In this document: positions 1 through 7,320 of the stretch, one piece after another
Numbering within the stretch: the first letter of the stretch is position 1
Layout: each line of letters starts with the position of its first letter
Assembly: GCA_947177005.1 (NCBI GenBank)
Contig: CAMWSZ010000102.1
Coordinates: 1-8,836, forward strand
Reading direction: 5' to 3'
Origin: an uncultured Clostridia bacterium
GTDB lineage: Bacteria > Bacillota > Clostridia > Oscillospirales > Oscillospiraceae
Length of the DNA stretch: 8,836 bases
The notes under the pieces: model-generated
The model's database searches: none
Told to the model about the DNA's origin: nothing
Seen by the model: only the letters and a program-made list of their open reading frames with translations
Translations under genes and position numbers: made by a program

Positions 1-457
1 GGCGAAGAGCATCCCCTTTGTGGCCCTGACCTCTAACCGTACCCGTCCGCTCAGCGAGGCTTTGCGGCGGAGGTGCGCGTATCTGTATATCCAGTATCCC
101 AGCGTGGAAAAAGAGGTTGCCATTATCCGCGCCAAGCTGCCGGACGTCAACGAGCATCTTGCGGTACAGGCGGCGCAGGCCATTCACAATTTACGGGAGA
201 GCGACGCCATTCTGAAAAAACCCTCTATCGCCGAGACGCTGGACTGGGTATCAGCGCTGGAGGCTTTAGGCATCAGCGACCTGACGCCGGAGGCCGCCAG
301 CCAGACTTTGGGATTTGTTTTGAAAAGCAGCGAGGACATGGAGACTGGCGAACCGATTTTAACAGGCAAACCGGAACAGTCCTGCGGGTGCAGTCATGGA
401 CACGGCCACACCCATGAGCACGGCCATTGCGGACACTGTGCGGCGGAGCAGTCATGA
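1..457 (+). CDS. MoxR-type AAA+ ATPase, C-terminal part (5' end outside window)
   Basis: This is the last ~151 residues of a MoxR-family AAA+ ATPase; the reading frame is open from base 2 leftwards, so Walker A and B lie outside the window. The visible part begins in the sensor-1 region (FVALTSNRTRPLSEALRRRC, with the Thr-Ser-Asn sensor and an arginine-rich stretch), followed by the alpha-helical lid. MoxR ATPases act as ATP-driven chaperones that help assemble or activate metalloenzymes and other complexes together with a VWA protein. The next gene encodes such a VWA protein and overlaps this one by four bases (ATGA at 454-457), so the two are probably translationally coupled partners. The odd feature is the C-terminus: codons 383-439 encode a run of 4 Cys and 7 His spaced by Gly/Ser, which looks like a metal-binding tail. 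The family call is firm; the client is unknown. Confidence 0.88.
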   Translation, partial: AKSIPFVALTSNRTRPLSEALRRRCAYLYIQYPSVEKEVAIIRAKLPDVNEHLAVQAAQAIHNLRESDAILKKPSIAETLDWVSALEALGISDLTPEAASQTLGFVLKSSEDMETGEPILTGKPEQSCGCSHGHGHTHEHGHCGHCAAEQS

Positions 458-1719
458 GCGTATATCTGGAAAAACTGGCGGAATTTTCGGCGCTGCTGCG
501 TCAGGAGGGGCTGCCGGTGGGCATACAGGAGACGGCGGACGCGTGTGAGATTCTGTCCTGCCTGGACATGGAGGACCGCGAGACGGTACGCGCCGCCCTC
601 CAGACCGTCTACGCAAAATCCTGGGAGGAACAAACTGCGTTTCAGCGGGCCTTTGACGGCTTTTTTGTCAGCGCGGAGAGGCGTGACGCCCTCCGCCGGA
701 AACACGCCGCGGAAGCGGAAGAGCTGGCCCGCCGCCGTGCGGAGGCCGAACAGGAATTGCAGGTCAACGGCCAGCCAATGGATTTGCGGGAGGATTTGCA
801 GGAGGTCTATATCCGCATGGGCGGCCGGAGCCGGGAACAGCTGCGGGAGCTGTTGGAGAAAACAAAGGGCAATCTGGAACGCAATCCACGCCTGTACGGC
901 AATTTTATCCGGTCTGTGTTCATGCGTTTTCTGCTGGAGCAGCAGATGATTATGGAGGACGCCGCCGCCGGCTGTGAGGAAACCGACCCGGACCTCGCCC
1001 TTTTGTACCGGGATATCTCCCGATTCAGGGACACGGATATCCCCAAGGCCGCCGCTCTGATTGCCGCGATTTCCCGCCAGCTGGACGCGGAGCTGAGCCG
1101 TCAGAGACAGGGCGCGGGCCACAGCGGAAAGCTGGATTTCAAACGCACCATTCGGAAGGGCTTGGAGACCGGCGGTGCTTTTTACCGTCTCGCCTACCGC
1201 CGCAAGCGCCGCCGGAAACGCCGGCTGGCGCTCCTGTGCGACGTATCGGGATCTATGCTGCAATTTTCGGAATTTGCCCTGCGGTTTATCAAGTCCATGA
1301 GTGAGGTGTCGGAGTCGTCGCAGATTTTTTTGTTTTCGGAGGAAATCCGGGCGGTGGACCCCTTCGCCCTGCAAAATATGGACTCGTTCCGGGACTATGT
1401 CCGCTCCTCCGGACTCTACGGCCGCGGGACTGATCTGGGCAGCGCACTGGAACAGCTCTGTCACAGCCGTCCGTCCGTACTGGGGCCGTCCACGACCTTA
1501 CTGATCCTGTCCGACACCAAAACCATTGACATCCCCCGCGCCGCACGCGCCTTGACACAGGCAAAACAGCAGGCCGGAAAGGTCCTGTGGCTGAATCCTA
1601 TCCCGGAACGGAAATGGCCGTATATCCGGAGTGTGCAGACAATGCTGCTGCTGTGTCAGATGGTGCCGTGCAGCACGCTGGACGAATTGGCCCGGGCGTG
1701 CAGAAAGCTGATGAAATAG
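454..1719 (+). CDS. VWA domain protein, CoxE-like (partner of MoxR ATPase)
   Basis: A 421-residue protein of the CoxE-like VWA family. The N-terminal ~250 residues are helical and charged (rich in Arg/Glu), with a basic patch (YRRKRRRKRR) just before the VWA fold. The VWA metal-ion-dependent adhesion site is intact: DVSGSM at residues 263-268 (D263, S265, S267), T326-D327 in the GRGTDLGSAL segment, and ILSDTKTID further on for the third loop. The C-terminal part carries WLNPIPERKWPY, a typical CoxE-family block. CoxE-type proteins work with a MoxR/CoxD ATPase; in CO dehydrogenase operons that pair matures the metal centre, but no such enzyme is encoded here. I chose ATG 454 over an in-frame TTG at 427 because 454 has GGAG at 445-448 and gives the ATGA overlap with the ATPase gene. 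Confidence 0.88.
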   Translation: MSVYLEKLAEFSALLRQEGLPVGIQETADACEILSCLDMEDRETVRAALQTVYAKSWEEQTAFQRAFDGFFVSAERRDALRRKHAAEAEELARRRAEAEQELQVNGQPMDLREDLQEVYIRMGGRSREQLRELLEKTKGNLERNPRLYGNFIRSVFMRFLLEQQMIMEDAAAGCEETDPDLALLYRDISRFRDTDIPKAAALIAAISRQLDAELSRQRQGAGHSGKLDFKRTIRKGLETGGAFYRLAYRRKRRRKRRLALLCDVSGSMLQFSEFALRFIKSMSEVSESSQIFLFSEEIRAVDPFALQNMDSFRDYVRSSGLYGRGTDLGSALEQLCHSRPSVLGPSTTLLILSDTKTIDIPRAARALTQAKQQAGKVLWLNPIPERKWPYIRSVQTMLLLCQMVPCSTLDELARACRKLMK

Positions 1720-1735
1720 GGAGGAAACATTTTTA

Positions 1736-4405
1736 ATGAAGCTAATGGTGATTGACGGAAACAGCATTGTCAACCGTTCTTTCTACGGCGTGCGGCCCCT
1801 GACCACCCGGGATGGGTTATATACCAATGCCGTATACGGCTTTGTAACCACGATGCAGCGTCTTCTGGACGAGGAAGAGCCCGACGCCCTCTGCGTCACC
1901 TTTGACCGTCCGGAGCCGACCTTCCGTCACAAGGAATACGAGGGGTACAAGGCCCAGCGGAAACGGATGACGGAGGAATTGGCCCAGCAGATGCCGGTAC
2001 TGAAAGAGGTTCTGGACGCCATGGACATCCCGCGCTATGAGCTGGCGGGGTACGAGGCGGATGACCTGCTGGGCACCATTTCCCGGAAATGCGAGGCGGC
2101 CGGCTGGGACTGCATTGTCGTCACCGGCGACAAGGACAGTTTGCAGCTCATCACTGAACACACGAAAGTGAAGCTGGTTTCCACCCGCATGGGCAAGACC
2201 ACCACAAAGGATATGACGCCGGAATCTTTTCAGGAGGAATACGGCTTTGAACCGGTTCACATCATTGATTTGAAGGCACTCATGGGCGATGCCAGCGATA
2301 ATATTCCGGGGGTCAAGGGCGTGGGCGAAAAAACTGCTATGGCGCTGATTCAGATGTACCGGACCGTCGGTCATCTCTATGACCATATGCCCGAGATCTG
2401 TATGGCCCCCGAAACTCCGGCAAAACCCGGCGTGGTAAAAAAGCTCGCCGATGGAGAAAACGACGCGCGCATGAGCGGACATTTAGCAACAATCATAACG
2501 GACGCGCCGCTGGAGTTTGTGCCAGAGGACAACCTGCGCCGTCCGGTGAAGCCGGAACTGCACAGTATTTTTCTGCGTCTGGAGTTCAACAAACTGATCG
2601 AAAAAATGGGCCTGACCGCCGCCGGAACGCCAGCGGCGGAAAAACCGGAAAAGCGGGATGTTACCGTGCATGTGGAACAGGTGACGGGCACGGAACAGGC
2701 GGAAAAACTGCTGGAGCTGTGGCGGAACGCGGAACATGTCGCCCTGCTGGCACTGGAAAATCTGTCTGTGGTCATGGTGGACTGCTGGACAGGACCGGAT
2801 ACTGGCTGTATGGCGGAGCTGTTCTTTGACCGGTATACCGGAGACTGGAACGCCCTGCTGTCCGCACTGTTTTCGGCGGATATCCGGAAAGTCTCCCACA
2901 ACGTAAAGGACCTCACCCGTATCCTGCTGGAAAACAATCTGCCTGCGGAGGGGTTTATTTTCGATACCGCTCTGGCCGGTTACCTGCTGGACGCCACCGC
3001 CGGACACTACGAAATTGAGCGTTTGTTTGCCGCCTATTTCCGGGAGGAACTGCCGAAACCTGTCTTTCTGGACAAAACCGCGTTTTCCCCGCTGTCGGAC
3101 CGCGTTCAGGAAGAAGCGGCCATGCACAGCTACGCCAGCGCAATAGACGCCCGCTATGATGTCATGCTCCCGAAATTAAAGGAAACCGGCGTGGAAGAAC
3201 TGTATTTCCAGACAGAACTGCCGCTGTGCCGTGTGCTGGCGGAAATGGAGCTGGCCGGGTTCCGGGTGGATGCCGGGGCATTGCAGTCCTACGGCGAAAA
3301 GCTGTCCGCCGCCATCAGCGCGTTGGAACAGAAAATCTACTCCTATGCGGGAGAATTCAATATCAACTCCCCAAAACAGCTGGGGGAAGTCCTTTTTGAG
3401 CGTCTTGGGATGCCCCACGGAAAACGTACCAAAACCGGCTGGTCCACCAACGCGGAGGTGTTGGACAAGCTGCGCGGCGAGCACGCGATTGTGGGGGATG
3501 TGCTGGAGTACCGGCAATATGCCAAGCTGAAAAGCACGTATGTAGACGGTTTGACCAAAGTGATCGGCCTGGACGCAAGAATCCGTACAAGCTTTCAGAT
3601 GACCGTCACCTCAACAGGTCGTCTCAGCTCCACGGAACCGAATTTGCAGAACATCCCCACCCGTACTGAGCTGGGCAGTGAACTGCGCCGGATGTTTGTC
3701 GCAGAACCGGGGAAAGTGCTGGTGGATGCGGACTACAGTCAGATCGAGCTGCGGCTGCTGGCCCACATTTCCGGGGATCAGGCGATGCAGGAAGCGTTTT
3801 TGTCCGGCGAGGATTTTCATACGGTTACCGCCTCTCAGGTCTTTGGCGTGCCGGTGGAAAATGTGACGGGCGAAATGCGCCGGGCGGCCAAGGCGGTCAA
3901 CTTTGGCATTGTGTATGGGATCTCCGCGTTTTCGCTGTCCCAGGATCTGGGCGTGACAACCACAGACGCAAAAGCCTATATGGACGCCTATTTTGAACGC
4001 TTTCCCGGTGTGAAACAGTATATGGAGGATGTCGTGGAGCGGGCCAGAAAAAACGGGTATGTGGAGACACTGTTCCGCCGCCGCCGGGCGCTGCCGGAGA
4101 TCAAGGCGTCAAAATTTGCCACCCGGTCCTTTGGGGAACGGGTCGCACTGAATATGCCCATTCAGGGGACCGCCGCGGATATCATCAAATTAGCAATGGT
4201 AAAGGTATTTGACCGGCTGAAAAAAGAGGGCCTTGCCGCAAAACTCATCATGCAGGTACACGACGAACTGATTGTCGAGTGTCCGGAGGAGGAGACGGAA
4301 CGGGTCGCGGCGCTGCTGGAGGAAGAAATGGAGGGCGTTATGGAGCTGTCGGTGCCGCTGGTTGCGGAGGCCCACAGCGGAACCAACTGGCTGGAGGCAA
4401 AATAG
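1736..4405 (+). CDS. polA: DNA polymerase I (5' nuclease + polymerase; proofreading domain degenerate)
   Basis: An 889-residue family A DNA polymerase that fills gaps and removes RNA primers during replication and repair. Residues 1-~290 are the 5'-3' nuclease domain: D7, D57, D109-D110, D132, D134 and the D185/D188 motif followed by the helix-hairpin-helix segment NIPGVKGVGEKTA. Residues ~310-480 have the length of the 3'-5' exonuclease domain but lack a DxE acid pair near 330-350 (VALLALENLSV) and a proper YxxxD motif (SYASAID near 466-471), so proofreading is probably absent, as in Bacillus and Taq enzymes. Residues ~490-889 are the polymerase: motif A DADYSQIELR (D666), O helix R715, K719, F723, Y727, and motif C VHDE (D843). 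F723 occupies the site that gives weak dideoxynucleotide discrimination in E. coli enzyme F762. ATG 1736 follows a GGGAGG at 1719-1724. It begins 16 bases after the VWA gene. Confidence 0.97.
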   Translation: MKLMVIDGNSIVNRSFYGVRPLTTRDGLYTNAVYGFVTTMQRLLDEEEPDALCVTFDRPEPTFRHKEYEGYKAQRKRMTEELAQQMPVLKEVLDAMDIPRYELAGYEADDLLGTISRKCEAAGWDCIVVTGDKDSLQLITEHTKVKLVSTRMGKTTTKDMTPESFQEEYGFEPVHIIDLKALMGDASDNIPGVKGVGEKTAMALIQMYRTVGHLYDHMPEICMAPETPAKPGVVKKLADGENDARMSGHLATIITDAPLEFVPEDNLRRPVKPELHSIFLRLEFNKLIEKMGLTAAGTPAAEKPEKRDVTVHVEQVTGTEQAEKLLELWRNAEHVALLALENLSVVMVDCWTGPDTGCMAELFFDRYTGDWNALLSALFSADIRKVSHNVKDLTRILLENNLPAEGFIFDTALAGYLLDATAGHYEIERLFAAYFREELPKPVFLDKTAFSPLSDRVQEEAAMHSYASAIDARYDVMLPKLKETGVEELYFQTELPLCRVLAEMELAGFRVDAGALQSYGEKLSAAISALEQKIYSYAGEFNINSPKQLGEVLFERLGMPHGKRTKTGWSTNAEVLDKLRGEHAIVGDVLEYRQYAKLKSTYVDGLTKVIGLDARIRTSFQMTVTSTGRLSSTEPNLQNIPTRTELGSELRRMFVAEPGKVLVDADYSQIELRLLAHISGDQAMQEAFLSGEDFHTVTASQVFGVPVENVTGEMRRAAKAVNFGIVYGISAFSLSQDLGVTTTDAKAYMDAYFERFPGVKQYMEDVVERARKNGYVETLFRRRRALPEIKASKFATRSFGERVALNMPIQGTAADIIKLAMVKVFDRLKKEGLAAKLIMQVHDELIVECPEEETERVAALLEEEMEGVMELSVPLVAEAHSGTNWLEAK

Positions 4406-4420
4406 AAAGAGGAAAAAAGT

Positions 4421-5173
4421 ATGAGTATCATCCATGCATTTGACAACGCTTCTGAGGAAATTCTCAGGCCCTGTGATATAGCGAAACCGGTGGAGGGATT
4501 TCCCAAAACTGTGATTGCGGTCTTTCAGCCCAAAATGATTGAAATATTGAAAACGATCTGTCCGGTGGAAGAAATCAGCTCTATGCAGGCAGTGGTCAGG
4601 ATACCGGTTTACCGGTTTTCTTATAGGGACTGCTGTTTGGGACTGTATACAACGATGATCGGCGGTCCCGCCGCAGTGGGACTGCTGGAGGAAATGATTG
4701 TAAAAGGGACGGAAAAAGTACTTGTTTTTGGGGCTGCCGGTGTCCTTGACCGCAGTATTGCCGCCGGACATCTCATTATCCCGACCGCCGCCTGCCGGGA
4801 CGAGGGAACCAGTTATCACTATCTGCCGGAGAGCGATTATATAGAGGTGCCCACAGCCGCACATCTGGGACAGATATTTGCTGAACTGAAAATTCCTTAT
4901 GTGACCGGTAAAATCTGGACGACAGACGCTATTTATCGTGAAACCAGAAGCGCCGCAGCCAAACGGAGAGAGGAAGGCTGTATAGCGGTTGATATGGAGT
5001 GCGCCTCCCTGATGGCGGCGGGAGCGTTCCGCAATATACCGGTGTATCAGTTCGTGTACGGGGAAGACAGTCTGGACGCGGCCGAATGGGACCCCAGAAG
5101 CTGGGGCTGTGTGCCAGCCTCTGATTACGAAAAATATCTGCGGATTGCGCTGGAAACGGCAATCCGGCTGTGA
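4421..5173 (+). CDS. Nucleoside phosphorylase family protein (uridine phosphorylase-like)
   Basis: A 250-residue protein of the PNP/UDP phosphorylase superfamily, close to the 253 residues of E. coli uridine phosphorylase. Visible blocks are GLYTTMIGGPAAVGLLEEM (residues 74-92), the central glycine loop VFGAAG (102-107), RDEGTSYHY (126-134), TTDAIYRET (167-175) and the ribose-binding signature VDMECAS (190-196, with M192 and E193). D216 in YGEDSLD may be the catalytic acid near the base. These enzymes normally split nucleosides with phosphate for nucleoside salvage in the cytosol. The usual R-[IV]-G-T-x-G phosphate loop reads V-F-G-A-A-G here, so the phosphate-binding Arg and Thr are not in their expected place; substrate and even phosphorolysis versus hydrolysis are open. 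AGAGG at 4408-4412 precedes ATG 4421, 15 bases after polA. Parts of its 5' half have lower GC than its neighbours. Confidence 0.82.
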   Translation: MSIIHAFDNASEEILRPCDIAKPVEGFPKTVIAVFQPKMIEILKTICPVEEISSMQAVVRIPVYRFSYRDCCLGLYTTMIGGPAAVGLLEEMIVKGTEKVLVFGAAGVLDRSIAAGHLIIPTAACRDEGTSYHYLPESDYIEVPTAAHLGQIFAELKIPYVTGKIWTTDAIYRETRSAAAKRREEGCIAVDMECASLMAAGAFRNIPVYQFVYGEDSLDAAEWDPRSWGCVPASDYEKYLRIALETAIRL

Positions 5174-5186
5174 GCGGGAGAGCGTC

Positions 5187-5645
5187 ATGGATTACCGTAT
5201 TATCCCAATCACAGCCAGCCATACCGGCCAAATGGAGGAGATCGAAAATCTCTGTTTTCCCGACCCCTGGTCCCGTAATCTGCTGGAGGAGCTGCTGGTC
5301 CTCCCCAATGCGGTTTCGCTGGCCGCGGTGTCGGAAGACGGTCTGGTGCTGGGTTACACCAGCGCCCAGACCGTTCTGGACGAGGGGTACATTAACAATG
5401 TCGCCGTGCGGCCCGGATACCGGCGGCAGGGTGTGGCATCGGCGCTGCTGGAGGCGCTGCGGCAGCGCGGGACCGAACTGGGCCTGTCCTTTTGGACGCT
5501 GGAGGTCCGGGAATCCAACAAAGCGGCGCAGGCCCTCTATGCCAAGCATGGTTATTTAGAGGTGGGCTGCCGGAGGAATTACTACGAGCATCCCAAAGAG
5601 GACGCGATTTTGATGACATTGGAGTTTGAAACAATATGTTCCTGA
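5187..5645 (+). CDS. rimI: Ribosomal protein alanine N-acetyltransferase RimI (GNAT)
   Basis: A 152-residue GNAT acetyltransferase with the RimI pattern, the usual length for this family. RimI transfers an acetyl group from acetyl-CoA to the N-terminal Ala of ribosomal protein S18 in enterobacteria; related bacterial enzymes can be broader. The acetyl-CoA pyrophosphate loop is R79-x-x-G82-x-A84 in VRPGYRRQGVAS. LEVRESN contains E106 and ALYAKHGY contains Y118; their spacing of 12 equals that of the base/acid pair E103/Y115 described for Salmonella RimI. The N-terminal segment ENLCFPDPWS (near residue 20-29) is also RimI-like. The open frame extends upstream inside the phosphorylase gene, but ATG 5187, with GGGAG at 5176-5180, fits the family start (MDYRIIPI). 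It begins 13 bases after the preceding stop and sits two genes before tsaD, a frequent bacterial arrangement. Confidence 0.92.
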   Translation: MDYRIIPITASHTGQMEEIENLCFPDPWSRNLLEELLVLPNAVSLAAVSEDGLVLGYTSAQTVLDEGYINNVAVRPGYRRQGVASALLEALRQRGTELGLSFWTLEVRESNKAAQALYAKHGYLEVGCRRNYYEHPKEDAILMTLEFETICS

Positions 5646-6244
5646 GAGTTTTGACGCCGGAAGAACTGGCGGCGGCCTATGAGAGAGATTTTAAGGAGGC
5701 GTTCCCGCCCGCCGAGCTGAAACCGCTGGAGATCATGGAACGGATGCGGGAACGCGGTGTATACGACCCGCTGGGGTACTTTGATGAGGACGGAACCGCC
5801 GCAGGCTATATTTTTCTGTGGAGACACGCCGGCGGACAGTATGTTTTGATCGACTATCTGTGCGTCCCCGCCGGACGGCGCAACTGCGGAACCGGCGGCA
5901 GAATATTGTCCGCGGGACGGTCATATTACCCGCCGGAAACAGTCTTTATTGGGGAATCCGAGGCTCCTACCGGCGACCCGGATACGGATGCGGTCATTTT
6001 GCGGCGGCTGGGGTTTTACCGGCGAAACGGCGCGGTGACGCTGGGCTACGACTGCGCTCTGTTCGGCGTACACTATAAAACTATCGTCTGGGCGGACCCC
6101 GTTCCAGATGAGAATGAAATCCTGAAAAAACACCAGGAAATTTATCTGGAGCAGTTTGACCGGGCGCGTTATGACGAGTTCATCCAGCTGCCGCTTGCGC
6201 CGGGAGAAACGCCGCGCCCCCTGACAAAATGGCTTGAAAGCTGA
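5636..6244 (+). CDS. Divergent GNAT-like acetyltransferase, function unknown
   Basis: A 202-residue cytosolic protein that I recognise only at fold level. The middle contains a GNAT-type strand-turn-helix: GYIFLWRHAGGQYVLIDYLCVP followed by R82-x-x-G85-x-G87 (RNCGTG), which matches the acetyl-CoA pyrophosphate loop consensus. LRRLGFYRRNGAV around residues 122-134 resembles the late helix and strand of GNATs (the 'LYxxxGF' region). The C-terminal ~50 residues, rich in Glu and aromatic residues, add an extension beyond a basic GNAT. Its ATG lies inside the end of rimI, overlapping by 10 bases (5636-5645), with TGGAG at 5620-5624 inside rimI, so it is likely co-translated with rimI. It is followed after 17 bases by tsaD. 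A role beside RimI or in tRNA/ribosome modification would be a guess from position only. Confidence 0.72.
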   Translation: MFLRVLTPEELAAAYERDFKEAFPPAELKPLEIMERMRERGVYDPLGYFDEDGTAAGYIFLWRHAGGQYVLIDYLCVPAGRRNCGTGGRILSAGRSYYPPETVFIGESEAPTGDPDTDAVILRRLGFYRRNGAVTLGYDCALFGVHYKTIVWADPVPDENEILKKHQEIYLEQFDRARYDEFIQLPLAPGETPRPLTKWLES

Positions 6245-6246
6245 AA

Positions 6247-6251
6247 GGAGG
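6247..6251 (+). promoter_or_regulatory. Ribosome binding site that decides the tsaD start
   Basis: GGAGG lies one base before an in-frame ATG at 6253 and ten bases before the next ATG at 6262. The first spacing is too short for initiation, so the second ATG is preferred. The protein then begins MLILAFESSCDET, in line with TsaD proteins. Confidence 0.65.
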
Positions 6252-6261
6252 AATGCAAAAT

Positions 6262-7263
6262 ATGTTGATTTTAGCCTTTGAATCCTCCTGTGACGAGACC
6301 GCCGCTGCAGTTGTCCGGAACGGCCGGGAGGTGCTCAGCGACGCCATTCTGTCCCAGGCGGACATGCACGCTGTGTACGGAGGCGTCGTTCCGGAGATCG
6401 CCTCCAGAAAGCATGTGGAGGCCATTGCCGCCCTGACAGACCGGGCCTTGACAGAGGCCGGTGTCTCAAAAAAAGAGATTGATGCGGTGGCCGTCACTTA
6501 CGGTCCCGGGCTGATCGGCGCGCTGCTGGTGGGGGTGAATTTTGCCAAATCCGTAGCCTGTGCGCTGGGCAGGCCGCTGATTCCGGTACACCACCTGCGG
6601 GGACACATCGCCGCAAATTACATTGCGTTTCCGGAGCTGGAACCGCCTTTTATAGCCCTCTGCATCTCCGGCGGGAACTCCCTGCTGGCAGACGTGCGGG
6701 GCTATACGGACATGTCTGTCATCGGCGCGACCCGCGACGACGCCGCAGGAGAGTGCTTCGACAAAATCGCCCGCGTGCTTGGACTGCCCTACCCCGGCGG
6801 AAAGCCGATGCAGGATTTGGCCGAGGGCGGAGATTGTACGAAATATCCTCTCCCACGGGCAAAAATTGCGGACAGCGAATTTGATATGTCCTTTTCCGGC
6901 CTGAAAACCGCGGCAGTGAATCTGGTACACAACGCGGAGCAGAAGGGCGAGACGCTGGACCGTTCCAGCTTGGCGGCGTCCGTAGCAGCGGCAATCAGCG
7001 AGGAATTGGTGCCCCGTTCTGTCAAGGCGGTGCAGCGGTGCGGATACCGGACCTTGGCTGCCGCCGGAGGGGTGGCGGCAAACAAACGAATCCGGTATGA
7101 TTTGGAAAAAGCCTGCCGGGAGAACGGCATCCAGCTGTATCTGCCGCCGCTTTCCCTGTGCGGCGACAACGGGGCTATGATCGGCTGTCAGGGGTACTAT
7201 GAGTACCTGGCCGGGACCCGGGCGGACATGAGCCTCAACGCCTATGCCAATTTGGAAATATGA
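6262..7263 (+). CDS. tsaD: tRNA N6-adenosine threonylcarbamoyltransferase TsaD
   Basis: A 333-residue member of the Kae1/TsaD (ASKHA-fold) family. TsaD moves the threonylcarbamoyl group from threonylcarbamoyl-AMP to A37 of ANN-decoding tRNAs, with TsaB and TsaE. Visible signatures are FESSCDET at the N-terminus, the metal ligands H111 and H115 in HHLRGH (same numbering as E. coli TsaD), SGGNS near 136-140, DDAAGECFDK, GLPYPGG, FSGLKTA, AAAGGVAANKRIR and D302 in CGDNGAMIG, the third metal ligand. The SGG motif has Asn139 where most TsaD proteins have His. An upstream in-frame ATG at 6253 sits directly against the ribosome binding site, so 6262 is chosen. It is the last gene of the operon-like run; a 231-base gap follows. 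Confidence 0.96.
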   Translation: MLILAFESSCDETAAAVVRNGREVLSDAILSQADMHAVYGGVVPEIASRKHVEAIAALTDRALTEAGVSKKEIDAVAVTYGPGLIGALLVGVNFAKSVACALGRPLIPVHHLRGHIAANYIAFPELEPPFIALCISGGNSLLADVRGYTDMSVIGATRDDAAGECFDKIARVLGLPYPGGKPMQDLAEGGDCTKYPLPRAKIADSEFDMSFSGLKTAAVNLVHNAEQKGETLDRSSLAASVAAAISEELVPRSVKAVQRCGYRTLAAAGGVAANKRIRYDLEKACRENGIQLYLPPLSLCGDNGAMIGCQGYYEYLAGTRADMSLNAYANLEI

Positions 7264-7282
7264 CGAAAATTTTTGTGTAAGA

Positions 7283-7311
7283 TTACTAAAAAATGGGGAT
7301 AAGTTTATAAT
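7283..7311 (+). promoter_or_regulatory. Possible promoter with perfect -10 box
   Basis: TATAAT at 7306-7311 is a perfect -10 hexamer. With a 17-base spacer the -35 would be TTACTA at 7283-7288, a weak match (3 of 6). A transcript would start near 7318, a few bases before the predicted stem-loop at 7321-7382, so it could serve a leader RNA or small RNA. The flanking DNA is AT-rich, which makes a chance match quite possible. Confidence 0.3.
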
Positions 7312-7320
7312 TCCAGCAAA

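Noticed and set aside
427..453. TTG at 427 as start of the VWA protein
   Set aside because: ATG 454 has a well-placed GGAG and a typical 4-base overlap; the added nine residues look like out-of-frame reading of the upstream His-rich codons.
394..1464. Long antisense open frame (356 codons) opposite the VWA gene
   Set aside because: It mirrors the GC-rich codon pattern of the sense gene, has no recognisable domain, and the sense frame has clear MIDAS motifs.
5109..5186. Upstream start for rimI inside the phosphorylase gene
   Set aside because: The added 26 residues have no RimI similarity, and ATG 5187 gives a standard RimI N-terminus with a ribosome binding site.
4190..5188. Antisense open frame (332 codons) opposite the end of polA and the phosphorylase gene
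   Set aside because: It spans two well-supported sense genes, its product is of odd composition, and no ribosome binding site or family motif was seen.
7264..7280. AAAATTTTT palindrome right after tsaD as a terminator
   Set aside because: The pairing is only A-T with no room for a loop; it is more likely AT-rich spacer. The stem at 7321-7382 is the better candidate.
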